From Lanius collurio (taxonomy: Eukaryota; Chordata; Aves; Passeriformes; Laniidae), in NCBI GenBank assembly GCA_020086605.1, contig JACBWW010000008.1:22779959-22843958 (forward strand): a stretch of DNA of 64,000 nucleotides. Direction: 5' to 3'. Made by a program: the position numbers and the translations under genes. Under the pieces are notes generated by a model that saw nothing but the letters and a program-made list of their open reading frames with translations, searched no databases and was not told the origin of the DNA. Numbering within the stretch: position 1 is the stretch's first letter; each line of letters begins with the position of its first letter. This document shows, piece after piece, positions 13,401 to 26,492 of this stretch.

Positions 13401-16400
13401 CCAGCACTCCTGTTTTACACTGCACATGTTAGTTCACACTTAGCTTTATTTGACATGAACTATTTTCTTCTGGGATCAACTTCCATGAAATTTTCAAGAT
13501 AGTTCACTGCAGGGACCATTCAGACAAGCCAGTCTTAGTTCCTTTGGTTTTTAGCAGTTGGATGCCATGCATCAGATGCAGCATCTGCATGACCTTGCCA
13601 TCAGACTACACAAGCAGCAGACTGGTGGGCTGCCACACAATCCTCACAATATGTCAGACACTCAGAACAGGAAATCCACAGATTCGTCTGACCTGTGGGT
13701 ATTACCTAGAGGTAATATTCTGAGGAAGATTGAACCAAGTCCTCTCAGGAGCACACCAGACCAACCCTAGAAGGTGTGAATGTAATTGTCAGGCAGTTTT
13801 CACCAAATGGCCTAGGGACAGGTTCTCTCTGTAGTGTTAGACAGTGGTATAAGCAAAGATATCTCTGAACTTGACACAGAAGTATGTAGAGAAGATGGGA
13901 CAGTCTTTGCCTGCCTTCTGCACATTTCCTGGCATGGATTCTGCTGGGATGACAGCAGAAATCACACTCATAGTCAGCTGAGTGGTTGGTGTTGGTTGGC
14001 TGGGCATGATTTGTGCTGTTAAATTACAGAATGTTGAGCAGAAAAGCTGGAAATAATGTATCAGATCTTCTGGATTGTGTTTTAAGTGTCCCAAGCATAG
14101 TTTAGTGAGTACTTGGGCAAGACATTCAGTTCAAGAAAAGGAACCCCAAAAGGTTTCAGCAATCCAGGCTAGGGAACCATAGTTCTTATAAAATGACAAG
14201 ACCTGAGTTGCAAGCACGTGCAATTAGATCACATAATCCTGTGTGCAAAACATGCTTGTTAGCTGCTATCTGAGGATGTCAGCAGGGAAGATGGAAACAA
14301 TATAGAGGGAGACTTGAAGATAATGAAGGCAGAAGGGTGTGAAGTGATTGTGCTCTTCAGATCAGCCTTTTAAGTTTCTGTGCAAGATTGACGATTTTGT
14401 CATCCTGCTTTTTTATGAGGTGTTGAATGAATGCTTAAGAAGAGAACACTTATCAGTGCTCATCAAAGTTTAAAAAGAACTGTTTGTACTAGCAGTCTAA
14501 AGATACCAGGTCTAACAAGGTTAGAGACAGTCAAGTATTAAAGATGAAAACACTGTGAAAGACATATATCAGGTGCTTGCAGTGTAGCAGGCCATAGTTT
14601 ACATATGTGTGCTAGAGTACAGACCTTGTTACATGCTTTTACTGCATATCTTTGATGAAGAAAAAAATGCACAGAATCGGTTAGACAAAGTATAAATCTA
14701 GCATTAAAAATAGAGAAGTAGGTCACATAGCATTGTAACAAGAATAATACAGTTACTAAATGGTGTATTTTTGATTGGTTGTCGTTTAGGATGATTTAAG
14801 TACACAAAATTGTTTGTGTCAGAGAAAGCAAAACAATTAATGGCTAAAGCAGTGAACTGGTGATCAGAGGTGACTGAGTTCTTTTCAGCTGCTAAACTGC
14901 TGGCCTTAATATCTTCTCATATAGTAACAACTTGAAATTAATTTCTCTTTACTCCAAGACTGTTGAATAACAAGTGTTATAACAATTGTCTCTTTCAATA
15001 AATGTTTTATCTGGAAAAGTTTAGACAGTAGTTTGTTTGCAAAGCATACACCAGATTATGAGCTACTCAAAATCACCCGTCAAATCATATACAACATTGT
15101 TCTAAGCTATATAAGTATTAGGGTCATAGGCCTGCCTTTTATTAGATCACATCCAGGCCGGTTAAGAAAAAAATTTCTGTAGAAAAAAAGCTTCAAGGAA
15201 CAAAAGAAAGAGGAATTTTAAGGAATTTTTAGATATAATGAAATACTGTTTGCATTCATTTTCTTAATGCTGACTACCCATACCATGCAGCTGCCCTAAT
15301 CTAAACTTCTCAGATGCTCATTCTGTTCCCAGAGTCCTTATAAAGTTTTCTTTTGCAAAAGTGATTATTATGATCAAGTAACATTAGGAATATTTGTGGC
15401 ATTGCAGAAGAAAACTGCTGAAAGTGTTGATGAGTAACTACCACCAAATATAATTATGTGAAAAAGAACAATCATTATAGCTGTCCAGGGGTAATCTTTC
15501 ATTATAAACATGTGGATCCCATATTTTAAAATACCATGGATTCCTTTTTCCTGTGTGAGGCAAAGACAGACATAAACCATTAGAACCAACAACTAATTGA
15601 TGTTGTGGATTAGTATGTTTGGCAACATTCTGATTTGCAAGAGAAATACTAAAACATCCTTTTTTTTTCCCAGAGAAACATAGCAGCCGCAGAATACCAC
15701 TAGAAACTGTTCTTAGTCGTGGTATTTTGAACAGGAGCCTGTAGAATTTTGTGATTTTTTCTATTTTACCCCATTACTAGGTCATGATGTCCACAGAGAT
15801 TCAGGAGAGCACCCTACCTGCCACAGGCAGTGCAATGCACACTACCAAGCTTTGTGACAGTTATGCAAGTAGTTATGCTTCTGTCTCCTACCTTCCACAA
15901 GAAGTGTGATGGGGATATCGCAGACCATATTTTTCCAGTCCTATTTTCTTTCACAAAGGGAGGTCAAGATCCATCATAAGAACAAATGAGGTCCAAAACA
16001 AAGCAAAACTGATGAAGGAGAACTGTTGTCCCACTTAGCTGTTGCTCTAGCAGCCTTAGCTAAAACAACAGCCACAGTGTGTGACAGACAGTCTCAGTAG
16101 CAGACAACAAATTTGTCATTTGGATAAAGATTGTTGGCAGACAAATATCAGAGGACATCTGCAGCACAGTAAGTTTCCTGTCCCATGACATCCATACAAT
16201 GCCACTAAGAGCTTTTTTCATCTGTTTGTACATACTCTGACCACTTTAGCACCAAAGCTCACTTCTATCTGCTTATACTTGTCAGTGTCTAAATAGTGAT
16301 TGTCTCCATTTAATTGTCATTTGCACCCCATTTGCAAATATGTGTATTGTATCCACTACCTAATTTCTGCCCATTAGTTCCCTTGCCATTCACACAGCTA

Positions 16401-16924
16401 GAAGCTCCTCCATTCCCCAGGAGGAAGAGATTGCCAGTGGTATACAGATACTTCTGTCAGTTGCCTTGTGTTTGGACTGTTTCTTCTGCAGTGCAGCTAT
16501 GTGTTATCCCTGCCTAATCTGTTAGGATGGACATTAAATAAAATAGCCCAACCTCTATTCAGTTTCTTCCAGTTAGTTATTCACTTTGAATCTTATACAA
16601 GTGGTGAAAGGCAAGAGGTGAATATAATAATCACTAATGTGAAAGATAACTTGGGATTTCACACAGGTTGAAACAGGCAGGTCCACACAGCCCTCAAAAA
16701 ATTTACTAAGCTGTATCACTCACTTGCAAGCTTTCCATTCTCCTGCATGTTTCTGTAGAGACATGGAAATTTAAGATTTGGCAGAAATCCTGAGTGCCTG
16801 GTCCTGTCTACAAAATGGAAACATACATGGACTGCCAAGTTTCGATTAGGATTTGGATTAGGACCCAAGTTTCCTTATAAACACATGAAGTAATCATTCT
16901 GCTCAAGTCAGTACCCATCAGGTC
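10485..16924. other. FGF10 intron 1, unassigned
   Basis: About 6.4 kb of intronic DNA. The stretch around 12085-12240 faintly resembles an old amniote repeat. A T-rich run lies at about 13067-13081. Open frames at 13.56-14.09 kb have no recognised domain. Confidence 0.5.
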
Positions 16925-17075
16925 TTAGTTAGAACGTTGGTCCAGTCTTGGGCACCTCATTTCAAAAAAATTAGCCAAATGGAAAGAGACCAAAAGGAGA
17001 GCAATAGGAGGTCTAGAAAATATATACTACTAAAACTGACTGCAAAAACTTGGATTGCTTAGTCCCTAGGGTTTT
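16925..17075 (+). mobile_element. Ancient CR1 ORF2 relic
   Basis: The + strand keeps, in order, 'cagtcttgggcacctcattt', 'gagaccaaaaggagagcaat', 'aggaggtctagaaaa' and 'cttggattgcttag'. These match the CR1 segment coding for the region after the reverse transcriptase (…GHRTS… type frame, followed by LGLF). Divergence is high and the frame is broken, so this is an old insertion in sense orientation to FGF10. Confidence 0.55.
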
Positions 17076-20000
17076 AGGTTGATTTGTTTTCTATTGAGAG
17101 TTATTTCCAAGCCAGATCATTCCAATGATTTTGTTTATAGTGCTGTTCCACAAACAGTTACATTTGAAGGGTTGGTGAACTTCAGCACAGAGGCAGGAAA
17201 AAGTATCGGGGGAAGGGAGGGCTGAAACTTGTTAAGCCATCTTTGTCAAGAGATCTAATCAGATAACTACAGCCCTACATCTAATCATAAGTACTATACT
17301 GTAGTGGTGGTGTTCTATTTTCCATTTTTTCTCTTGGCATCACTACTCTTCCTTGGTTAGCGTGACTTGTCACTTACAGCTCCTCTGTCCCCAAAACAGA
17401 TCAGATAATGTATTTCTACACTGTCTGTATCTAGTCTAAAAGTTACCAAATCTTGCAGTGGTGGGGTCAAGCAGGCTGAGATGCTCAGACACCAACATTT
17501 TCCATCAACATTCATGCAGCTGTTTTTATATCTTCCCATCTTGGCTCAAAACACACTGTTCAAGAAATCTGAGCTCTGATTAACAGAACTAGGTACAGTT
17601 GGCTCTACGTGTAGGCATCCCATCTCAACAACATGAATTAAATCCATCTGAAGGAAGCAAACATGTTTATATTCCCTAGCACTTTGGCTAAATCTGATTA
17701 CATGCTTGTGTGTTAGTGATGAAAGTGACAGACATGGTGTCCTTGTGGGAACATCTGAACTCATCGTAACTGACAACATAGATGTGTCCCCAAAGTCACT
17801 TCCACCATTTCCTTTGCTTCAGTTTAACCCATCTAGCTTTGGAAACTTTAAATAGAGGGAGTGGTGGTATTTAGAACTGTCCTTTGAAGTTGCCTGTGTT
17901 CACTGACAAGAGGGGAAAATGTAGGCTAACTGTGATCTTGAGTTAATTGTTTCTGTTACATGTCAGGATGTATACTAGCTAAATTGATTTCTGCCAATTT
18001 TGTAGCTAAACCTAAACTCCCCCTTTGCTAACCAGAGCTCTCACTATTGATCACTAAGAGGTTCTCTCTCATCTCAGGTGCCCTACTGCTGTCACCTTTC
18101 CATTTGCTTGGTCTACATAGAACCGTCGGTGGAGTTATCGTGCTCTGCTCTGAAATTAAAGCCATAAAAGCAGTAGAAGATGAAAAGGGAATTGGTACAG
18201 ACTGTTTGGATCTGAGAATGGGCTCTAACCATTAGTCTTTTAGGTGATTTTTATGTACTATGGAGATTTTTACATCTTATGCTGATACTGCACTGATGTA
18301 GGAAGGCTCAGAGGTTTTGTTGCCATAATCTTCCAGAAGTTTGGATACATATCTCAGGCTTATGCATTATATGGGAACTGGACAGGAAAGTTCATGGGAC
18401 ATTAATATTTTGGCTGTAGCTGATCTAAATATGACATATTAGCAGATAGCTTTGTGATCTTTCAGTACATTAACTTCTGATTTATAGTAGGAACTATGGC
18501 AGCCTTAAAAATATAAGCACTAGTGAAAACCACAGAACTAGTTTTACTTCAAATAAAGTTTTATTTTTAAGTCAAAGCTTAGGTTATGGTCCAGGTTGGT
18601 TATTATTTGAGATTTCTGCCCATAACTGTGGTATTGTGGGTTGTGAGGTTTGTATCTTAGGCTTCCTTTCAAAGTCAAGTGAAGAGTCTGTAAGATTGCC
18701 TTTTAGTGGAACTACTTTGGTTCACTGAAAAAGCTTTCAAAGGCAAGACTTGCTTCCATCTTCAGTTTCCTAGGTTTGTTCTATCTATTAATTCATCATC
18801 TTTCTATTTCTGTTACCACTAAATACAGATAAAATACAGGAATATCAGTATAACTTTTCATTAGGGGATATTTTCAACTTGCTTTGCACAGGTGTAATTG
18901 TTGAAACAGAGTGAAAACAGAGGCAGTGGCCTCATACACCTTAGCACTTCACTCTTCCATGACTACTTCCAACAAATCTGTTTGCTTCAAAACACCATTT
19001 TTCAAGTCACCTTCTAAGAACAGCTTTTTGAACTACCATGTCTTCAGTGTTATGCCTGAACACCAATTTTTCTTTACTCAAGCTGGTGGCAGTCAAAGGC
19101 ACTCCTTCAGAGAAACTCCTGGTAGGTCACAAAAGCTGAATTTCTGTAAAGTCATTTTAGTCTCACCTACGGTGGCACCAAGCCTTGTCTTGTCCAGTTA
19201 CCTACCAAGAGCTGCAGCTTCCTTCATGGGCCCAGAAGCTTCATGTCACTATTTGGGAAACCAGAAGGTTTCAGAAGCTCTCGGTCATTGTCACTTTATA
19301 TCCAGCTGAACTCACTCTTCATCTGCAATATTTTTGCAAACAGAAGAAAACACAAAGGCAGGAGGGATTATTTGTGGATTGTTGCATATAAAAGATAATC
19401 TCTTAAACATGTGGGAAGAGGCAAGGTGGTCCCGTCCTTCTGTGTTGAGAGGACTGCAACTGGTGCTGGAGACGTTTTAAATGTGTTTATAAGAACTCCT
19501 TAAACAAATGACACAACTACAGAATAATGATCACTGCCTCACACTGCAAAGAAGTTGAACTTGGTCCCAGAATCAAGTGTTTCTTGTTGCAGAGGGTGTT
19601 TGCATGCATTGCACTATTGCCTTGACAATAAATCTGACATTCTGTCAAATTGTCTTTCCTAAGAATTGCTTGACATAATTTCATTCAGTTTCTAGGATAT
19701 TTTGTAATATTTTGAGCTCATATTATCAGCATTTTTATAAAATATAGGATATTTTTGATTAACATGCCTAATCACGTAAGTACAATTTTCACTTGTGTGT
19801 TTTACAGTCCCTCTGTGCAAAGCCAGAAGACAAACAGTCAGGTTCTGTTGCCCTGTAATATGTATAATGATCACTTTTATAAACTATAAAAATACAGTTT
19901 ATTTAAGTTAAATACATTTGAGTTCTGTTGGGAATATGTTTAAAGCCTTTGGCACCTGTAAAGAGAGCACATGCATAGCTACAGGGCACATCTCAAGTCG

Positions 20001-22911
20001 ATATTTGAAATCTTTCTAATTATAATTATTTGGAAAAGGTTTGGGTATTGAAAGCTATACTTTTACAGTGGATGTGGTCAATGGGAATTAGTCATAATTG
20101 TTGGAGTTTACAGAGTTTTGGCTGTAAAACAATAGCGTGCTATCTGGTTTAAACCATAATAGAGGCTAGAGAGTTTGGGTTTTTGTAATTAATTTGTTTC
20201 CATTTCCAAGTTCCTAAGAAGCATGAAACCAGATAAATAACTCCTAAGACTTTTTACCCCAATAACAATATTTTTTTTTAACTTCTAATTATCAAGAATA
20301 ATTAGAAGTCACATCCTAGGATGGAAATTATTTACTTTATACATCTTCTTGGAATGAAGTCTTAAGGCATGGAGATACCTAAGCCCAAGCAATGGTAAAA
20401 AATCAGATACAAGAAGCGTGCAAGGAAGCATGTTGAAATGCCTTTTTTGTTTCAGTCTTAGAGAAAAGAAAAAAAAGGCTCCAAAGAAAAGTTAACATTG
20501 ATGGGAATAGAAGCAAAAATTAAAAAAAAAAAAATAAAAGAAAGGGAAGGGGAAAGGAGAAAACACTGTAGTTTTAAGCTGCATATTGTATGTTTTAATT
20601 TCCTTTTTTAATATATTCCTGCTGAATTTAATAGTGCTTCAAGAGTAATCATGTATTTTCACCCTTACATCATATGCATTTTACTTATTTTTATTCAAAT
20701 TCAATTGTTTCAAAGTTCTAGAAAGTTCCTAGGACTTCTTGTAGATTCATATCAGATGAGTGGATGTTCTTCTGCTGACCTTTGAAATTTGTCTACATCA
20801 CTGAAACCAGTGAAAGATTCCTATTGCTTTCAAAAGATTTCTGTCAAATTAGAGCTTCTTCTCCTGGGAAAATCTGTAAATAACACTGAATAATTTTCAG
20901 TCCAGACAGAAATCTAGATGGTAGCTGTGCTTGTAACTAGCCAGTAACTCCAGTGAAGTCTTGGGGGAGTACAGAGAGTTGCAAAATTAGTCCCTATTAC
21001 CCAAGGACTAACAGATCACTAATTAATTTGAAACAAAAACATCCATTAAAATTTCCACTTCCCCCAAGAGAAGTACTGTGGAGGATAGAACATGCAAAAT
21101 TTTCAATGAAAATTATGCATTTTTCAGCTTTCAAGTAAACAGAATAAATCCAGGATCATTGGTCATGATAATATCAGCCTAATTTGGAAACACTCTGCTA
21201 TATTTGGCTACAACTAAAGAGCTTAACAGGTATAATCAAGCTAGTTGTTGTAGATATAATGTAAATGTAGTAACATTTCTGTTCATGACCTCCTTTACAG
21301 TTGCTCCAACAGGAATATAATGGATTGTGAGATTGCAAACAAACTTCACCAGAAAAAACAGGCTATATTTTCAATAATTATAGGAATACTTGTGTTACTT
21401 TTATTTAAATATTTTACTGAAAAGCGATGGTGTCCATCATTCAAGTGCAAGACACTTAAAATGGGTTGATTATGTACAAGTTTCTTATTTAAGCATTGTT
21501 TTCCTTCAGCTGTTAGTGAAATAGTTAATTGAAATAGTCTAATATGATGTTGTTGTTACAAGGATCATATGGCAAAATCTAAAACAGTTTAGTGCCTTTC
21601 AACATAAAAAATTATAATGGCACTTGTTATGCCAGTATTTTTTTGTTTGTTTGTTTGTGTTTTGGTTTGGTTTTTTGTCTTGTTACTAATGTTAGAAATG
21701 GACCCAGACAGTTCAGGCTACTGAAATGCAGTTCTGTAGAAAGAATTAACTGAATTCTTCTCACTACTTTTTGGCATGTAAAATACCAAAAAAAGTGTCA
21801 GTCATGGTGTTGCAGCACTTACCCTCTAACAGTTCGCCATCCACAATTTAGTCCATGTAACTCTGTTTGATTTTGAGCACAATTATTTTACCAGATGTCC
21901 CTTGGGAGAGCTGTTCAGTTCTCTAAAACAATGTTCTCTCAGAAGATCAAGAAGGCAACTTTGGCTTTTCTTTGCTGTGAAAATGAACAACCTTTTAAGA
22001 ACAATATAAAGATAACAGGCCTTGGCAGGTATGGACTCACTGATATGCCCTCTATCAATGACATGACCCTGGTATATGTAAGCTATCACAACCTAATTAA
22101 GGAGGGCAATGTTGCCCCTCCTGTAATTTCCCTCTTGGTACACCCTTAGTGTATGACACTGAGTTAGCTGGGCTATAGATCCAACTATTATTACATAAAT
22201 GTCAGGAGAAGAGAAGAAATTTTGGAGCCAGGCATGTAGTCTCCCACCCCCAAATCAGTATGCTCTTGGGCAGAAAACAGAGATGAAAAAGTGTATTTCC
22301 CATTACTGGTCTCTTGAGCCATCCAGTGTCCCAGGAAGAACCTGTTTTATAGGCAGAAAAAAATAATATTTATTACAAACAGAGGAAAATGTTTTGTTTC
22401 TGATATCTGGAAGACAAAGTAGTGTGGCCGTTACTGTTGGTCTTAGTATTTCCCAAATTGTCAACATACTTGCCAAAAGTGAATTTATCAGCTGAGTGCA
22501 ACCAAGAGATTTCATTTATCTAAATGTCCTGAAAGGAATAAATTGTTTACCAAAGGTTCTGAAGATTGGGGAAAATCTAATATTCTATTGACATATGCTG
22601 TGTATTTAATTTGATGCTGTGGTTTCAGCGTCTCTTCTGATAAATTTTAGTAAAATCTATGCTATGAAGAAGAGTTGGTTTCAGTATCTGTTGGGTTTAA
22701 AATGCAGAGTTAGCACAAGAAACATGTTAATTGAAAAAATATTTGTGTATGTTCTTGCAGTGCTTTAAAGAATACTTTTGCTGAATTTTTTGATTATTTG
22801 GCCCTAAATATTACAAGTTTAATTAATTTAATTTTTACAGATCTGTTGTCTTTTCTACAGTGAGAAAATCCTGTAACAAAGTGATTAAATAGCTCCATTT
22901 TTATTTTTTAG
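17076..22911. other. FGF10 intron 1, 3' part
   Basis: AT-rich intronic DNA up to the exon 2 acceptor. It includes a perfect hairpin at 20281-20309. An open frame of 132 codons at 18911-19309 starts at GTG, has no recognised domain and is judged chance. No transposable element is recognised. Confidence 0.55.
20281..20309. repeat. Perfect inverted repeat, 12-bp arms
   Basis: ACTTCTAATTAT at 20281-20292 and its exact reverse complement at 20298-20309 are separated by CAAGA. The stem is AT-rich and contains TAATTA-type homeodomain cores in both arms. Confidence 0.8.
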
Positions 22912-23015
22912 GCATACTGGAGATAACATCTGTAGAAATTGGTGTTGTGGCAGTTAAGTCTGTTAAGAGCAACTACTATTTAGCCATGAACAAAAAAGGA
23001 AAAGTCTACGGCTCT
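22912..23015 (+). CDS. FGF10: FGF10 exon 2 (internal coding exon)
   Basis: The exon is 104 bp, preceded by a T-rich tract ending in TTTTTTAG and followed by the consensus donor GTAAGT. The first two bases complete a serine codon begun in exon 1. The next 34 codons start [15 protein letters not shown] and run through [12 protein letters not shown] to VYGS. This matches the core of the beta-trefoil fold of FGF10, a secreted heparin-binding growth factor that signals from mesenchyme to epithelium through FGFR2b in limb, lung and gland budding. From memory, human FGF10 differs here by only a few residues (AIN for SVK, and L for V in GKLYG). FGF7 and FGF22 are clearly more distant. Exon length and phase match the known three-exon layout. 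The family assignment is very secure. Confidence 0.97.
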
Positions 23016-26000
23016 GTAAGTACTTTTTTACATTCCAAATGGACTTCAGTAGTCAGCACAATTCCCTGTCTTGCCTATTGAAAACACTGCTTGTCTCTAT
23101 TGCTACTAATTAGCGCTGAAATGAGATGTTCATCAAAATTTCATCCTCTGATAAACCAGGATCACCCCTCTCCACAGCTTCCTGTTGTTACTAAGCTCGT
23201 TTCAAACCAACATAGCTTCTGAGATTTAGCATGCTTACTGCCTCAGTCACACTGCTTATTAAAGAGTGTTCAGTAGAGAGTGTCCTACAAAATGTAGTGT
23301 TTAAGGCTTGTTTTCCCTGTTTTTTCTTCAGTGCAGTCACACTGAGCAGTAATTAAAGGGTGGGGGGAAGGGAGATTCCTGAAATCATGGAAATTTGAGC
23401 TGATGAAGTAAACACACCAAGTCATCAGATTAAAACTTTGAAGAAGATTCCTAGAGTGGAAGGTTTTAAATTGATTATATTAATAAATGAATAAGATTAT
23501 GGACTGTACAGAGAGACATGACCTTAAATATCAGTGGATAAGCTTTGTCTGTGCAGAATTCAGGTAACATTTGAAAGTTGTCCATATATACTTTATTTGT
23601 ATTTGTGTAAGTTTGAGGTTATTGATACTTTCAGGAGAAAAAACGATCCAAACACCAAAACACAAAAGAAATTAACCAAACAAAAACAAAACAACCCAAG
23701 AAAACTCAATAACTATCTAAATATTTTTAATGGAAAGCACTGTGATCTAAAAATCCATCAACTGAACTCAAATACATCCTCACACATTCCCATGATTACA
23801 CAAGCACCAGATTGTTCTGGTATTACATCTGGTTGAGTTTGCAATTTTGCGATGTTGTGCTCGTTCCTGGAAAGGTTATGAACCAATCTGCAGGTTGCCT
23901 AATGTTCAGATCATCCATATGTTTTATAGAAAGAAGGTCACAGGTAGGAACTGGGTTGTTGAGCAATGTAGCTAGGCCTCCTATTTCTGCTGAAAACAAT
24001 GAAGTTATGGTGATCTCAAGTGAAACTCAAGGAATTCTAATCATTTAACTCTCTTTTTTAAGGAAACACTCTACAGGGTATGTTTAGTTCATATAAACTA
24101 TGTAATCTGTCCTCCCCCATCTGCACTATGGTTAGTCACTCCTGGTTCTACAATACACTTCTGATTTTCTAAGCTCTGTGTCACAGAATCACATTAAGAA
24201 AAGACCAGAAGAAATTTTTCTTAAACTCCTATAAATGTAGATTTTAATTTTTAGATTTACACTAGTCAGAAATACAGGACGATGAGTGCTCATTCAGAGA
24301 TAAAACTGTGTCCAGAGTTACTCAGTACAGTCATTGGTCACAGGTGTGCTTCTGTTCATAGGTGAGGGTTTTAACATAAATCACCATCTCCAATTCACAC
24401 TTCTCAGTTTACAGTGTGCATAATTTGTGATAGTCCGTCCCAAAGTCCAAGACTGGTTTTCTTACCTAAGTTGTTAGGCTTGGCCGGTGTGGTGAGTCTA
24501 TCCCAGCGCTATACATGTACTAAAGATGTCAAAACAATTTTCATGTACCATAGATAGAAACTGCTGCCATAGGATTCAGTAATTCATAGTGTATTAGAAA
24601 TAGTGTTGACAGGAACATAAGAATGTGGGAAACCTTTTTTTTTAATTCCAGCTGAGATAATTTTTCAATATTCACATCATAAAATCACAACATAATGATT
24701 TATCAAAATCTATTCCATAATACTTTAGCGATTTCAAGAATGCTTCTGTTATTATTTTTTCCCATAATCCCAGGATTTGCAGTTAACCTCATATTACTAC
24801 AGTGTGGCAGCTTGCAGATGGATATGAATACCAGAACCAATAAAAATTGTAAAAACACCCTTGAGCACGTGCACAATAGACATTGGTGCAGGCTTATGCT
24901 GAAATTTGTTTGAAATGAGCAAAGCAGTCCTGTGCAGCACTCAGACCCCTGCCAGTAAGACTTCTTAAGCACATCACAACATCATCTTTTGTCTATTATC
25001 TAAGAATAGAAGTAAAAGTTGGATTTGAGAACAATTTTGGATCTGGGAAAACAAGTAAAGCCACATCTGTGTTAATCAAATACTTTTCCATTTGTCTGAT
25101 TTCAGTTAAAATGAGGGAAAGAACACTCACTATTAGGTTTCTTAAACAAAATAAGCTTCTTTAATCTAATTTTAAAAATTGGCAGATAGGAGAAGTTACT
25201 ATGGTTTAGAACTGTGATTGATGAGCGCCTGCCTTTTTAATATCCTGATGCCAGAGGTGACTTATTACAGAAAATAACTGGTAAATTATCTATATATAGC
25301 TTTTTGAGACAATTTCAATAGTGGTTTTGTACAGAGTCTTGCCTTGATAATGTATTCCTCACTGATCATTGTTCAAATAACTACCAATCCTAAAATTAAA
25401 GAGCATTTTAATTTAATTATGATTTAAACACTACACTTTAAAAAGCCTTCTAAATGGAATATAAATAATTTGTTAAAGCTGAATGGTTTTATATGTAGGA
25501 ATTACTTGTTTATGAAAAGAAATATTCTTGGCTTCAGTATAGAAAAGTGTATCTATGTAAAAGTACATTTAACGGTATAGAAAAAAAGAAGTTTCCCCTA
25601 CATGCTTCCACAGGCTTGTATTTTTTATTCCTTCTAACAGCCTGATGACTGGTTCTCCTTTAAAAATAGAAAACCTTAATCCTTGATACCATACACAAAA
25701 TTACTTCCAACCTTGTTTAGTCAATAAGATACAAGGTTATATATGATTCCTTTTTAGGCTAAGCCTCTCTTCAGGTCAGCTGAGTGAATAGGCCTCACAT
25801 CAATTGTGATAGCAGCCTAACAGTGATTTGCACCTATCCAAAAAAATCCCTTTTTCATGACACATGTGGTCTAAAGATTCTTACTTTAAATAAGAAATAG
25901 ACCTATTCCATACATATTTGTTTAACATATGGTATCAATAATCTCATTCGAGAAATTTTAGAATTCTATTTGTTAGAACTGAAATGTGATTAATGATTCC

Positions 26001-26294
26001 AAGATTGCTTCCTCATACTTTTGAGTTTATGAATTGTTTCCATATTCCACACTGCCATATCTACACATTGAATAATTAATTCTATCTTTCGTTTGTTTCA
26101 CTTTTTGCAGTTTAAGTGATGTTGCTTTATATGCTGTGGATACAGTGAAACTTTTATTTAAATATACTGTAGAACCCTAAAAGAGTGTCACATAGAGAAC
26201 ACTACAACTTTTAAAACATTTTTAAAAGTATTTGCCTTCAGTATGCTGAAATACGTTTGTTCTGAATTTGTGGGTTTTTTTCTTCTTTTAACAG
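23016..26294 (+). other. FGF10: FGF10 intron 2
   Basis: This 3279-bp intron begins GTAAGT and ends in a T-rich tract plus AACAG. The interior is AT-rich. Short open frames at 23.5-24.0 and 24.7 kb have low-complexity translations with no recognised domain, so I treat them as chance. I recognise no transposable element inside it. Confidence 0.9.
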
Positions 26295-26492
26295 AAGGAG
26301 TTTAATAGCGATTGCAAATTGAAGGAAAGAATAGAAGAAAATGGATATAACACATATGCGTCCTTAAATTGGAAGCACAACGGAAGGCAAATGTTTGTGG
26401 CCCTGAATGGGAGGGGAACCACAAAGAGAGGACAGAAAACAAGAAGGAAAAACACTTCAGCTCACTTTCTTCCTATGGTAGTCATGTCGTAG
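26295..26492 (+). CDS. FGF10: FGF10 exon 3, coding part with stop codon
   Basis: The acceptor is a T-rich tract ending in TTTAACAG, and reading continues in phase 0 from exon 2. The 65 codons begin [18 protein letters not shown] and end HFLPMVVMS, followed by TAG. With exon 2 and the split serine this gives the residues expected for positions 109-208 of a 208-residue FGF10, so the C-terminal half is full length. The DC cysteine of the FGF signature is present. The basic stretch [11 protein letters not shown] is the expected heparan-sulfate-binding loop, and NTS is a potential N-glycosylation sequon, as in mammals. The human C terminus is VVHS; VVMS here is a modest lineage difference. No frameshift or early stop is seen, so the gene looks functional. 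The 5' exon lies outside the window. Confidence 0.97.
   Translation, partial: KEFNSDCKLKERIEENGYNTYASLNWKHNGRQMFVALNGRGTTKRGQKTRRKNTSAHFLPMVVMS

Noticed and set aside
18911..19309. 132-codon open frame in FGF10 intron 1
   Set aside because: It starts at GTG, has a low-complexity serine/phenylalanine-rich translation, no recognised domain and no convincing splice-site pair. Its length is within chance expectation.
1..22911. Search for FGF10 exon 1
   Set aside because: No segment encodes the expected KYFLKIEKNGKVSGT-like region with a donor in the right phase, and no CpG-rich first exon is seen. Exon 1 must lie upstream of the window.
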